Origin: JANQLU01 sp964434955
Lineage (GTDB): Bacteria > Planctomycetota > Planctomycetia > Pirellulales > Pirellulaceae
Direction: 5' to 3'
DNA: 43,982 nucleotides
Assembly: GCA_964434955.1 (NCBI GenBank)
Contig: CAYSXI010000019.1
Location: 1-43,982 of the forward strand
The notes below the pieces were generated by a model. That model worked only from the letters and a program-made list of their open reading frames with translations. It was not told the DNA's origin and did no database searches. Position numbers and translations under genes: made by a program. Shown here one piece after another: positions 34,480 to 42,408 of this stretch. Numbering within the stretch: the first letter of the stretch is position 1; each line of letters starts with the position of its first letter.

Positions 34480-35916
34480 CTAGTCGTTCTTTTTGGATTT
34501 TCCGGGCGACTTCTTTTTCTTGTTGGCTGCCTGATTGGCTTGTTGTTTCTTTTTCTTTTCTTGACGTCGCTTTTTTTGCTGATCAAGTCGTTTTTGTCCG
34601 ATCTCAGCAACCGCTTTGGGACGGGCCGACTCAAAGCGTTTCAGCACGGCATTAAGCTGTTCGTAGACCCTGAGCTCGTTTTCGTTTAGCTGGCTGCGTT
34701 TCTTTGGCGCTTTCTCACCAGGATCGTTCTTAACATCAATGAACTTCCCGTCTGGGTAGAGTTTGAACTGTTGATTGCGGGCCCATTGTTGGCCTTTGAA
34801 CCCGCCATTGCGGGCGTACCAGCAGTAAATCCATTCTCGGGGTGTGCCTTTGGAGCCATTGAGTTGCCAAAGAAAACTCTGCCCGTCGATTTTTTCTTTT
34901 TGGGGGATGGTCACATGGGTCGCATTGCAGATCGTCGGAAAGAAGTCGGAAAAATCAACGAGGTGATCTGACGTTTGTCCCGCCTGGATGACTTTGGGCC
35001 AGCTGGCGATAAACGGGACATGAGTTCCCCCGTCATTCATCTTTCCTTTTTCACCTTTGACCTGTCGGTCTCCCATCATCGATACGACGGGCGAGTCGGT
35101 TCCATTGTCGCCGGTAAACATGATTAACGTGTTGTCGCGGATGCCCTGCTCTTCCAGGGTATCAACGAGCCGCCCAACGAGTTTGTCCATGTAGAGCACC
35201 ATGTCGCCGAAATACTTCGCTTTTCCTTTGTAAGTCGGTGACCCTTTATCTTTGGGATCCCAGTCGGCGGAATCCGGCGTGGGACAAAAGGGGCAATGCG
35301 TCAGGATCATGGGGTAATAGATCAGGAAAGGCTTCTCTTTGTTTTTCTTGATAAAGTCGCAAGCGAAGTTGCAAACAACATCGGGCCCGTATTCACCCTT
35401 CTTGAAGTTGACGTCCTTGCCATTGATCCGTAATCCCGGGTTGGGGTAACGTTCGCGTCCGTCGTTAAAATGCCAAAGGCAGTATTCGTCGAATCCGGTT
35501 TTGAAAGGGTCCCGTTTCAATTGCCATTTGCCAACGATACAGGTCTTGTATCCTGCGTCCTGCAAAAGGTTGGCAAACGTCACCTCGTTTTCGGGCAGCA
35601 CTCCAAATACTTCATAGTTTCGAACATTGTAAATTCCGGTCATGATCTGCACCCGGGAAGGCGTGCAAAGCGGTTGGGAATAGCAATGTTGAAAACGAAT
35701 TCCCTGTTTGGCCAAGCGATCCAGTCTTGGCGTCTTGTAGCTGGTGCCACCATTGCACGCGATGGTTTCGTAACCGAGATCGTCGGCCATGATCAGGATG
35801 ATGTTGGGGCGATTCTCTTTTTCATTTGCGACAAGCACATCGGAGTCGCTGCCGAATGGATTGAAAACAAGACCGATAACGAGGAGCCAAAATGCGAAGT
35901 GTTTTTTCGTGATCAT
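34480..35916 (-). CDS. Secreted sulfatase (formylglycine type)
   Basis: 478 residues, predicted to hydrolyse sulfate esters, probably of algal polysaccharides, outside the cytoplasm. A signal peptide (FAFWLLVIGLVFNPFG) precedes the alkaline-phosphatase-fold domain. Metal ligands are in NIILIMADDLGYE (Asp45, Asp46). Cys84 in LCTPSRVQIMTG lies in the C-T-P-S-R motif that formylglycine-generating enzyme converts to the active residue. Further motifs are GKWQLKRDPFKTGFDEY, where Gln replaces the usual His of GKWHL, and MFTGDNGTDSP. The last 45 residues are extremely Lys/Gln-rich. It converges on rho and is divergent from the kinase gene, about 285 bases between starts. No sulfatase-maturation gene is in the window. 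Confidence 0.94.
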   Translation of the reverse strand: MITKKHFAFWLLVIGLVFNPFGSDSDVLVANEKENRPNIILIMADDLGYETIACNGGTSYKTPRLDRLAKQGIRFQHCYSQPLCTPSRVQIMTGIYNVRNYEVFGVLPENEVTFANLLQDAGYKTCIVGKWQLKRDPFKTGFDEYCLWHFNDGRERYPNPGLRINGKDVNFKKGEYGPDVVCNFACDFIKKNKEKPFLIYYPMILTHCPFCPTPDSADWDPKDKGSPTYKGKAKYFGDMVLYMDKLVGRLVDTLEEQGIRDNTLIMFTGDNGTDSPVVSMMGDRQVKGEKGKMNDGGTHVPFIASWPKVIQAGQTSDHLVDFSDFFPTICNATHVTIPQKEKIDGQSFLWQLNGSKGTPREWIYCWYARNGGFKGQQWARNQQFKLYPDGKFIDVKNDPGEKAPKKRSQLNENELRVYEQLNAVLKRFESARPKAVAEIGQKRLDQQKKRRQEKKKKQQANQAANKKKKSPGKSKKND

Positions 35917-36133
35917 GGAGTCAAAAAGGTTTGTGAGTTGGGGACACCGTAAGAAATTAATGTTTCGATTTCCTCAATTATTCAACAATTCTTCGGCGGA
36001 AGGTATCGTTCGCCACATCCTGAATTACGATTTGGCTCATTCTCGGTTTTTTTTCCGATTTTTGGCTTTGGGAACAGAATCTACTTCCGGTAAACGGGGC
36101 GTTTGCATCTTTTAAGTAGGCCAAAAAAAATGC

Positions 36134-36164
36134 TTGGCATTTTCAAATTCGGATGGTTTACAAT
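36134..36164 (+). promoter_or_regulatory. Putative promoter of the kinase gene
   Basis: TTGGCA (36134-36139), a 19-base spacer and TACAAT (36159-36164). Transcription would start near 36172, after the ATG at 36153; this favours the next ATG (36201) as the true start. The long spacer makes it only a fair match. Confidence 0.4.
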
Positions 36165-36200
36165 TTCGGATGGAGCGAGCGCAACCGTTACGGTCAAATC

Positions 36201-37532
36201 ATGAATGAGCGCGAACTGAATTCTCGATTTGAAACACGCCAGCTGGAATCGTTTTTTGATTCTACGATTCCCGATTTTGAAGTTGTTCCTGATCCTCCTC
36301 CTCAATATGCAGAAGCAACCAATCGATATCGAATTGGTGAACTTCTTGGATGTGGTGGCGCCGGATCCGTTTATCGCGCACGCGACGAGGAATTGGCTCG
36401 CGATGTAGCAATCAAGATTCTGCGAGCAGAATATCTCGACAAGCCGGCGGTCGTGAAGCGATTTGTTGAAGAAGCCAAAATCATTTGCGGTTTGCAGCAT
36501 CCGGGAATCGCACAAATCTACGACTTTGGACTCTGCCGGGACGGGCGGCCGTTCTACTCGATGAAGGTCGTTGACGGGGCAACCTTGGAGCAGAATATTC
36601 GCTTTCAGCCGACGCAAATGAATTCGGAACCGATCCACGTATTTGCCCAGCTTTGTCAGACCATTGCCTATGCCCATTCTCAGAACATCGTGCATCTGGA
36701 CATCAAACCCGCCAATGTGATGGTCGGGGCCTTTGGCGAAGTTCACGTCATGGATTGGGGCAATGCGAAACGACTTGGGTTTCGTCATCCCGAACGAGAA
36801 GCCGTTCGCGGCTATCCTGCCGATCGACCCACCGATCCACTTCACGTTGGTGGCACTCCAAACTACATGAGTCCTGAACAGGCGACAAATCAAAAAGTTA
36901 CCAAACAGTTCGATGTATTTGCGCTGGGTGCAACCCTATGTCACATCTTGACCGGTGACCCACCTTATTTGGGCGATAGTCGATCGGAAGTCATCGAGCA
37001 GGCGATCACCGGGAAATTGAACGCCACGCTTCCGAAAATTGAAAATAGTGGGTTTGATGGCAATCTGGTGCGCCTTGCGACCGAATGCCTGGATCAGGAT
37101 CCTGAAAAACGACCTCGGGATGCGAATGAAGTTGCCGATCGAATTGCGTCTTACCGGAAAAGTGCATTGCAGCTTTATGAAAGTGACATGGCCAGGTTTT
37201 TCGAGCTCTCACTTGATCTGTTTTGCATCGCAGGATTTGACGGATATTTCCGACGGATCAATTCCAACTTCACAAGAGTGTTGGGAATTTCAGAATCCGA
37301 TTTGTTGAAGCGTCCCTTTCTTGAATTTGTTCACGAGGATGATCACCAGGAAACGGTATCGCAAATGTCGGTCCTCCTCGAAGGAAAACCGGTGGTGCGA
37401 TTCAGAAATCGTTACCGATGTGGTAACGGAAAATATGTTTTGTTTGAATGGACGGCCAAGTCGGTACCCGAAGAGGATGTTATCTATGCGGTTGCACGCC
37501 TGGTCGACAGGGACTGGGAGCTTTCGGGGTGA
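36201..37532 (+). CDS. Soluble Ser/Thr protein kinase with C-terminal PAS domain
   Basis: 443 residues from the ATG at 36201; an ATG at 36153 would add 16. The kinase domain (about 43-320) shows the Gly loop GCGGAGSVY (50-58), ATP-binding Lys72 in VAIKIL, catalytic loop HLDIKPANV (Asp167), DWG (185-187) instead of DFG, and GTPNYMSPEQA. The catalytic loop has HLD rather than HRD, so it belongs to the non-RD class and may not need activation-loop phosphorylation. A segment of disordered residues precedes it. The C-terminus (about 332-440: FFELSLDLFCIAGFDGYFRR, LGISESDLLKRPFLEFVHED, RNRYRCGNGKYVLFEW) is a PAS domain. No membrane helix is visible, so it senses a cytoplasmic signal. PASTA or membrane sensors, usual for such kinases, are absent. 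Confidence 0.95.
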   Translation: MNERELNSRFETRQLESFFDSTIPDFEVVPDPPPQYAEATNRYRIGELLGCGGAGSVYRARDEELARDVAIKILRAEYLDKPAVVKRFVEEAKIICGLQHPGIAQIYDFGLCRDGRPFYSMKVVDGATLEQNIRFQPTQMNSEPIHVFAQLCQTIAYAHSQNIVHLDIKPANVMVGAFGEVHVMDWGNAKRLGFRHPEREAVRGYPADRPTDPLHVGGTPNYMSPEQATNQKVTKQFDVFALGATLCHILTGDPPYLGDSRSEVIEQAITGKLNATLPKIENSGFDGNLVRLATECLDQDPEKRPRDANEVADRIASYRKSALQLYESDMARFFELSLDLFCIAGFDGYFRRINSNFTRVLGISESDLLKRPFLEFVHEDDHQETVSQMSVLLEGKPVVRFRNRYRCGNGKYVLFEWTAKSVPEEDVIYAVARLVDRDWELSG

Positions 37533-37595
37533 ATCCCGATTCCCCGGTTTGGCCTGCGTCCATCCAGTCGTTCCACGGCTCGGCCAGCACTTGAT

Positions 37596-37647
37596 AAAAA
37601 AACCGCCACCGGGAATTTTTGGGAGGGGTTAGAGATTCCCGGTGGCG
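37596..37647 (-). terminator. Strong intrinsic terminator on the minus strand
   Basis: Read on the minus strand, a 13-bp perfect stem (plus positions 37635-37647 pairing with 37604-37616) is followed by two G and seven T residues (A-run 37596-37602 on plus). Since no minus-strand gene ends here, it most likely ends the small RNA described upstream. It could also stop read-through from the kinase, but the plus strand offers no T-run of that length. Confidence 0.85.
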
Positions 37648-38016
37648 TCCCTTATTCTCCTTTTCCTTTCCCGTTTCATTTTCAATCCCCGGCCCTCCGC
37701 CGAGCGTCTGACCAGGGCTTCTGCCCCACAATTCTTGTGTTTTGATAAGCCCTGTTGTCGGTTCCTGTTGCCTTGAAGGAGCGGAACATCCTGTCCAATC
37801 CCGCAGTATCGTCCAAACCAGAGTGGGGCGATGCACCAAGGCTCGAACACCCCGAGTAAAGCACGCGAGTAGCGCGCAATTCTCGCGCCATCCAACCCAA
37901 TGAAGATTGAACGCAAACATGTACCTAAACCGATTGAAAAGAAATAAGGTGGGATGCGCCGCGATTCATAAATTCAAACGAATTCCGGTGAATTGCAGCA
38001 AAAGAAAAGTTGATCC
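37648..38016 (-). ncRNA. Candidate structured small RNA, family unknown
   Basis: The minus strand has a promoter (38023-38050), about 370 bases without a convincing gene, and a strong terminator. The terminator-proximal 220 bases are rich in pairing. CAGGGCTT pairs with AAGCCCTG (plus 37747-37754 and 37713-37720) and encloses CACAA-GAA-TTGTG (37727-37739). An outer 4-bp pairing joins 37700-37703 and 37758-37761. GTTCC pairs with GGAAC (37761-37765 and 37783-37787), and a six-pair stem lies at 37825-37830/37848-37853. Minus-strand open frames run through the terminator hairpin, which argues against coding. I looked for signatures of RNase P RNA, tmRNA and SRP RNA and found none. A 6S-like regulator is possible by size and rod-like pairing, but this is unproven. 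Confidence 0.55.
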
Positions 38017-38022
38017 AAGCCC

Positions 38023-38050
38023 GTTATCTCAGACAAGCAGCGAATGTCAA
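38023..38050 (-). promoter_or_regulatory. Sigma-70-type promoter for the candidate small RNA
   Basis: On the minus strand: TTGACA (plus 38045-38050), a 16-base spacer and GATAAC (plus 38023-38028). The -35 box is a perfect consensus and the -10 box matches four of six. Transcription would start near 38016 and run toward the terminator at 37596. Confidence 0.6.
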
Positions 38051-38390
38051 GAATTTTTTATTCGCAAGATTCCAAAGGAGGCAACAAAGTTTGGTTATAC
38101 AAGGCAAGCGTCGTCCTTTGCGAATGGACTCACATCTTGCGGGGGGGATGCTTCGCCCCGCGGGAGCAACTTGTTAAGGATACGTCGTCCGTCGACATTC
38201 GATGAATGAATTTGTTAATAGACAAACTCAGGTCAGCTCAGGAATTCACGAAGATGTCTACGTCGGCTCGAAGTTGCATCCGTTGGTTCTGCAAAAAAAA
38301 TCTCGCTGCACTTCCATGGATCTTGTTTTCTACCGCCGGGCTATGTTGAATGACGCGATGTCAAACGGGCGATTGCTTTTGGGAGCGTGC
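38051..38390. other. Intergenic stretch between small RNA promoter and tRNA terminator
   Basis: I see no gene. A GC-rich stem, GCGGGG with CCCCGC at about 38138-38162, has no T-tract. Short frames on the plus strand have poor starts and unlikely compositions. Confidence 0.45.
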
Positions 38391-38420
38391 AAAAAAAAAC
38401 GACCGATTGATATCGGCCGT
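38391..38420 (-). terminator. Intrinsic terminator of tRNA-Ser
   Basis: On the minus strand, a nine-pair stem with one G-T pair (plus 38412-38420 with 38399-38407), a four-base loop and a run of nine T (A-run 38391-38399 on plus). It lies 16 bases after the tRNA 3' end. Confidence 0.92.
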
Positions 38421-38436
38421 TTTCGGTAGACAGAAG

Positions 38437-38518
38437 CGGAGGGCACGAGATTCGAACTCGCAACCGGAAATCCGGCACTTCATTTCCAATGAAGCCGCTA
38501 GCCATTCGCTTACCCTCC
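38437..38518 (-). tRNA. tRNA-Ser (anticodon GGA)
   Basis: Minus-strand cloverleaf of 82 bases. The acceptor stem pairs GGAGGGT with GCCCTCC with one G-T pair. The anticodon arm is CTTCA-TTGGAAA-TGAAG with anticodon GGA (plus 38480s), reading UCC/UCU. A long variable arm (CCGG-ATTT-CCGG) marks class II, and the T arm has GTTCGAATC. Discriminator base G fits serine. CCA is not encoded. The D arm is short and its stem weak, which is the only odd point. Confidence 0.88.
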
Positions 38519-38738
38519 AATAAGCCATTCCTGGCGACGCTTAGGGTAAATTCCCGAGCGTAAATCGAAGTAATAGCTTCGTATGCCACAACACTTTTTG
38601 CAAGGCCAAACGTTCATACCATCCAGAGACAGCCGTTTGTTTGCCGGGTTCGTTAGATTTTGCCATCCAAGTGGCAAAAATCCCCTGGGTTTCCAGCAGT
38701 CGACCCAAACGCCGCGCTGGAAAGTTTCTCAAGTTGGA

Positions 38739-38744
38739 TATAAT
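38739..38744 (+). promoter_or_regulatory. Perfect TATAAT -10 box before the small membrane protein gene
   Basis: TATAAT at 38739-38744, 30 bases before the ATG at 38775. The -35 region at about 38717-38722 (CTGGAA) is weak. Transcription would start near 38751. Confidence 0.5.
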
Positions 38745-38774
38745 ATGCCAAGCATCTAATTTGGCGGCCAAACG

Positions 38775-39290
38775 ATGGAATCAATGGAAAAGCCTATCGT
38801 AACTTCGACTTCGGCGCGGCGCGATGGAACGTTTGGATTGCGTTTTATCTTCCTGTTGGTGATCGGATGTTCTCTCTTCTTCACGCTTTTTAGCGTCTGG
38901 CCTCCGCTCGCAATCGCAGCCGCGATGATTTTGACGCCGGCAATCATTCGCACCGGAAACATTGAAAATCAGTATCGCCTGCAGTTTCTCGATTTCGGTT
39001 GGCGGGAACGAGGGCGGTTTTTCGCCCAATCATTGGGGATGATGCTCAATACGGTTTTGATCGCATCGGCGGTTTTTGTGGCGACTTGCTTTTTTTGCGC
39101 GGTGTGTGGATACGCGTTTGGAGCCGTGTTCAGTTCGTCAGTGACTTCGCCCAAGGATGTTGCCTTCGTGGGAGCAACCGGTGGCGCACTCTGGGGTGTC
39201 CTTGCATCACTGGTTGCGATTGCCTGGTATTGGAATCGCAGTTGGCTTCCGAATATCAACTATCGCGGCGAAGATCTCGGGAAGAAATAG
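38775..39290 (+). CDS. Small integral membrane protein of unknown function
   Basis: 171 residues with four likely membrane helices: LRFIFLLVIGCSLFFTLFSV, WPPLAIAAAMILTPAII, a pair from TVLIASAVFVATCFFCAVCG through AFGAVF, and VGATGGALWGVLASLVAIAW. The N-terminus is Ser/Thr-rich and cytoplasmic-looking, and a short basic tail ends the protein. No family motif is recognised. An ATG at 38784 is an alternative start. The gene stands alone between the tRNA and a convergent gene, with its own TATAAT box. Confidence 0.8.
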   Translation: MESMEKPIVTSTSARRDGTFGLRFIFLLVIGCSLFFTLFSVWPPLAIAAAMILTPAIIRTGNIENQYRLQFLDFGWRERGRFFAQSLGMMLNTVLIASAVFVATCFFCAVCGYAFGAVFSSSVTSPKDVAFVGATGGALWGVLASLVAIAWYWNRSWLPNINYRGEDLGKK

Positions 39291-39349
39291 CCGTCCCGAT
39301 ATTCGTTTCCCAAGCCAAACGACAAAGTTTGCCATTGTCCGAACGAGGG

Positions 39350-40513
39350 TTAGTTGCCAGGTTGATTTCCAAACTTGGACTCGATGTCGGAAAGCGGGAT
39401 CCCAAACAACGCTTGAGTCAGGCGGCTGATCGCGTCGGTGTCTCCTTCGATTCGCGTGGTGCGATGAACATGCACATAGTTTTCTTCAGGTCCGAGAGCG
39501 AGCGCCGGTGACAACGTTTCAAGTTCAAAAAACGGACCCAGCATTCCTCCAGACTCATTGGGGCCGTCGTTGTAACTGTTGATGACATCTCCGGCGAAAG
39601 GGTCGTCCTGGATCTCCCAAAGATTGTTGGTGTATCCATTCAATGCCTTGTCTGGCAAATTAAATTGAACGACGGTCAAAGTTTGCAGGCGCGGGTCCCA
39701 GCTTCCAAGAATCGGCTGCACGCGCGAGAAGGTTAAGCCGAGTTTGCTGCGAAGATTGCCATCGCCGAGGAAGTAGATCAGGTTTTTGTCTTCATCGACG
39801 ATCAAGCGAGACTCATCGAGCTTGCCGAAATAGTCGGCGTTCACAATTGGCCCAAGCTCGCTTTCATCTCCGTTCTTGAATGGAATGATGGCGGTCGCTT
39901 TGGGCGACGGTTTGTTCATGCACAGCATCCAGATTCCAAGCAATCCCGTTTGCCGACTCCACGGTTCCGTACCGATATTGGTCAACGAATTCTGGCTTTC
40001 ATGGCTTACCCAGCTAAGGCCTTCCAATGAATGTCCAATCGCAGCCTCAGCGGCGGCTTGATCAAGCAAAACCACTTTTCGATCGAACTGGATTTCGAAT
40101 TCATATTGGCTGTGATTGGTAAGCTTGGCCTGTCTTGAAAACGATACAGAATCCGAATCCTGAGCGACTAAGTCAAACGGCTCGGTATCGAGAACCGATG
40201 GAACCCGCCAAACCTCAAAGTCCATGGGAGCTCCTGGGTCAAAGAAGACCGAAAACTGTCCGCCTTCCGGGCCGAGCCAAAACCGGTCCTCGCCACCGTA
40301 GAGATTAATTTGAGGAACCTGTTTTTGCGACTCAATCAAGTCGTAGTTGATCCAGGCGTAACTTTTGTCGCCGTTTGCCGTCGACGTCATCGTACGGCCT
40401 TGATAAGCCGGGACGACGACCAACTGCGGTCCGCCATGCTCACCCAAGACAATGGTTTCGACGTAACGATTCAAAAACTCGACGTCTTGAACAAAACTGT
40501 TTTCAATGCTCAT
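39350..40513 (-). CDS. DUF6786-like protein, possibly carbohydrate-related
   Basis: 387 residues, without a signal peptide. Stretches such as GGPQLVVVPAYQGRTMTSTA, INLYGGEDRFWLGPEGGQFS, FDRKVVLLDQAAAEAAIG, SWVSHESQNSLTNIG and GGMLGPFFELETLSPALALG give the impression of a large beta-sandwich like the aldose-1-epimerase/galactose-mutarotase superfamily. From memory this pattern matches DUF6786 proteins of planctomycetes and Bacteroidetes, but I cannot verify that here. It is divergent from a sugar epimerase gene with about 150 bases between the starts, which supports a sugar-related role. Confidence 0.72.
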   Translation of the reverse strand: MSIENSFVQDVEFLNRYVETIVLGEHGGPQLVVVPAYQGRTMTSTANGDKSYAWINYDLIESQKQVPQINLYGGEDRFWLGPEGGQFSVFFDPGAPMDFEVWRVPSVLDTEPFDLVAQDSDSVSFSRQAKLTNHSQYEFEIQFDRKVVLLDQAAAEAAIGHSLEGLSWVSHESQNSLTNIGTEPWSRQTGLLGIWMLCMNKPSPKATAIIPFKNGDESELGPIVNADYFGKLDESRLIVDEDKNLIYFLGDGNLRSKLGLTFSRVQPILGSWDPRLQTLTVVQFNLPDKALNGYTNNLWEIQDDPFAGDVINSYNDGPNESGGMLGPFFELETLSPALALGPEENYVHVHRTTRIEGDTDAISRLTQALFGIPLSDIESKFGNQPGN

Positions 40514-40661
40514 TATTCTTCATCGCTTCTCGACAAGGGGGCACTTATCGTAACACGGGGCGTGGATTAAAACAGTTGGCAGATTCAGGAGCGGAATGAG
40601 CTGGCAAAAATATTTAACCAGCCGGCACATCGATAACGCATTCGAGCTGCGAGAAAATAGT

Positions 40662-41477
40662 ATGAAGACAAGTGTTACGATCAGTCTTTTGCCCTCAAGT
40701 CCCAAAATGCCATTCGTATTGGGGCCTGATCTCCGCGAAGGTGTCGCGACGGCGGCAGCCTGTGGGTTTGACGCATTTGAATTGTTTCCGCCACGTTTGG
40801 ATCTTTTGGATTCGAAAGAAATTCAGGGACTGTGCGACGAATTTGAAATCGAAATCTCAACGATTGGGACCGGCGGCGGTGCCGTTTCCCAAGGCCTCAC
40901 TTTGACTGACCCGGACAAAGACATCCGGCATAAGGGCCAGGAATACGTTCGTTCGATCATCGAAATTGCCGGTGATCTTGGTGCTTGTGCCATCATTGGT
41001 TCGATGCAAGGCCGGGCAGGCGATCGCGGCAAAGACGAAGTCATGGCGATTCTTGCCGATTCCTTGGCGGAACTCGGTGACTACGCAACGAAATGGGAAA
41101 AGCCGCTTCTCTACGAGCCGTTAAATCGTTACGAAACGGACCTTGCCAATACGCTGGATGATGCGGCTGCCGCGCTGGTCCAGGCAGGAAGCAAAAACAC
41201 GCTGCTCTTGGCAGATTTGTTTCATATGAATATCGAAGAGCCCTGCATTGCCACATCGTTGCGAAATCAAGCCAACATGATCGGGCATGTTCATTTCGTC
41301 GACTCCAATCGTTGGTCGATGGGAGCCGGGCACTTGAACGTTGGGCCAATTCTCGAAGTCCTCAAAGAATCCGGCTACGACCAATACCTGGCCGTCGAAG
41401 CATTCCCGCTTCCCAATCAAAAGGCTGCCGCAGAGAACGCCATGCAGCAGTTTCGCGACCTGGGGATCGTTTCTTAG
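40662..41477 (+). CDS. Sugar phosphate isomerase/epimerase (xylose-isomerase-like TIM barrel)
   Basis: 271 residues from the ATG at 40662 (MKTSVTISLLPSSPKMPF); an ATG-like start at 40596 adds 22 poorly fitting residues. The protein is a metal-dependent TIM barrel of the AP endonuclease 2/xylose isomerase-like family. Motifs in order are DAFELFPPRLDLL, GDLGACAIIGSMQGRAGD, KPLLYEPLNRYETDLANT (metal Glu), NTLLLADLFHMNIEEP, MIGHVHFVDSNRWSMGAGH and DQYLAVEAFPLPNQKA (final metal Glu). Family members isomerise sugars or inositol derivatives; the substrate is not evident. Two terminators follow. Confidence 0.9.
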   Translation: MKTSVTISLLPSSPKMPFVLGPDLREGVATAAACGFDAFELFPPRLDLLDSKEIQGLCDEFEIEISTIGTGGGAVSQGLTLTDPDKDIRHKGQEYVRSIIEIAGDLGACAIIGSMQGRAGDRGKDEVMAILADSLAELGDYATKWEKPLLYEPLNRYETDLANTLDDAAAALVQAGSKNTLLLADLFHMNIEEPCIATSLRNQANMIGHVHFVDSNRWSMGAGHLNVGPILEVLKESGYDQYLAVEAFPLPNQKAAAENAMQQFRDLGIVS

Positions 41478-41540
41478 CTGCGGCAAATTGACGCAGCGGC
41501 ATTTTTCCGCGCGTCTTTTCTTCCATGATTTCGACAACCG

Positions 41541-41565
41541 AGGGCCAGGTTTTGGCCCTTTTTTT
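41541..41565 (+). terminator. Intrinsic terminator after the epimerase gene
   Basis: AGGGCCA (41541-41547), loop of five, TGGCCCT (41553-41559) and six T residues. It lies 64 bases past the stop. Confidence 0.88.
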
Positions 41566-41574
41566 GCGCCCGTC

Positions 41575-41607
41575 ATGCCGTTTTCACCAAAAAAAACGGC
41601 ATTTTTT
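41575..41607 (+). terminator. Second intrinsic terminator in tandem
   Basis: ATGCCGTTTT (41575-41584) pairs exactly with AAAACGGCAT (41593-41602), followed by T residues to 41607. It insulates the TetR-adaptor module from the epimerase transcript and, with its A-run on the 5' side, could act on both strands. Confidence 0.85.
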
Positions 41608-41685
41608 GTTGATTCGATCACGCTTGGGATCGCCTTTTTTGCTCTTTTCCCGATTTCGAGGTTAATGACTTGAAAAAAATGACGG

Positions 41686-41697
41686 ATAGTCAACTAT
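41686..41697. promoter_or_regulatory. Palindrome before the second TetR gene, likely operator
   Basis: ATAGT-CA-ACTAT at 41686-41697, ending six bases before the ATG. It fits an autoregulatory TetR operator by position and symmetry; it differs from the GTTTAA array of the first TetR. Confidence 0.45.
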
Positions 41698-41703
41698 TAG
41701 ATC

Positions 41704-42408
41704 ATGAGCACGCTTTCACCCAAGAAACTCGAAATTCAAAAGCGGAACCAGCGAATCCTGGATATCGCCCGCGAAATGATTCTGGCAGACGGCTATCACG
41801 GTCTGAACATGGACCGGATCGCGGAAGACTTGGAGATTTCCAAGGGAACGATTTACAACCATTTCTCTTGCAAGGAAGAAATCATTATCGCCTTGCTCGA
41901 GGAGACGTCTGAGAAGCGTCGGCAGATGTTTCAAAAGGCCGCAATGTTTCAGGGCTGTTCTCGATTCCGGATCATGGCCATCGGCCAAGCTGACTTCAAG
42001 TTCTTTCAGGACTTTTCGAATCATTCCCAGTTTGAACGGATGATTCAGATTCCATCGATCTGGGAGAAGACATCGGAAAAACGGCGAAGCACCGTCCAGA
42101 TGTGTGAGGCGAGCTGCATGATGATTGTCGGCGGGATCGTCCGCGACGGATTGGCCAGTGGCGACCTGGAATTGGATGAAGGAACCACGGCGGAAGAAGT
42201 CGTATTCGGATTGTGGTCCATGCATCACGGTGCACAGGCCATCATTTCTTCCAGCGACCATTTGGAACAAATCGGAATCAAGTCCCCGGTGAATTCGATT
42301 GTGATGCATTCGACGAAATTGTTGGATGGTTTCAACTGGAAGCCACTTTCGAGTGAATACGACGAGCAAAAAGTAATTCAGAGAATCCACGACGAGGTAC
42401 TTCAATGA
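41704..42408 (+). CDS. TetR/AcrR-family transcriptional regulator
   Basis: 234 residues. The N-terminal helix-turn-helix is clear: NQRILDIAREMILADGYHGL, NMDRIAEDLEISKGTIYNHF and CKEEIIIALLEE. The C-terminal ligand domain (from about 75) has an unusual Met/Cys/Phe-rich stretch (MFQKAAMFQGCSRFRIMAIG) and later TVQMCEASCMMIVGGIVRDG; the family of the ligand domain is not recognised. The stop overlaps the adaptor start by four bases (ATGA), so the two are co-translated. It most likely represses its own adaptor/pump operon in response to a toxic compound, through the palindrome six bases before its start. Confidence 0.92.
   Translation: MSTLSPKKLEIQKRNQRILDIAREMILADGYHGLNMDRIAEDLEISKGTIYNHFSCKEEIIIALLEETSEKRRQMFQKAAMFQGCSRFRIMAIGQADFKFFQDFSNHSQFERMIQIPSIWEKTSEKRRSTVQMCEASCMMIVGGIVRDGLASGDLELDEGTTAEEVVFGLWSMHHGAQAIISSSDHLEQIGIKSPVNSIVMHSTKLLDGFNWKPLSSEYDEQKVIQRIHDEVLQ

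Noticed and set aside
37480..37920. Minus-strand frames (up to 146 residues) across the candidate small RNA
   Set aside because: They read straight through the 13-bp terminator stem and T-run, and their Arg/Pro/Gly-rich composition is unlike that of neighbouring genes; an RNA fits better.
37594..38020. tmRNA, RNase P RNA or SRP RNA in the structured region
   Set aside because: The conserved RNase P P4 sequence, the tRNA-like ends of tmRNA and the SRP GGAAG core are all missing.
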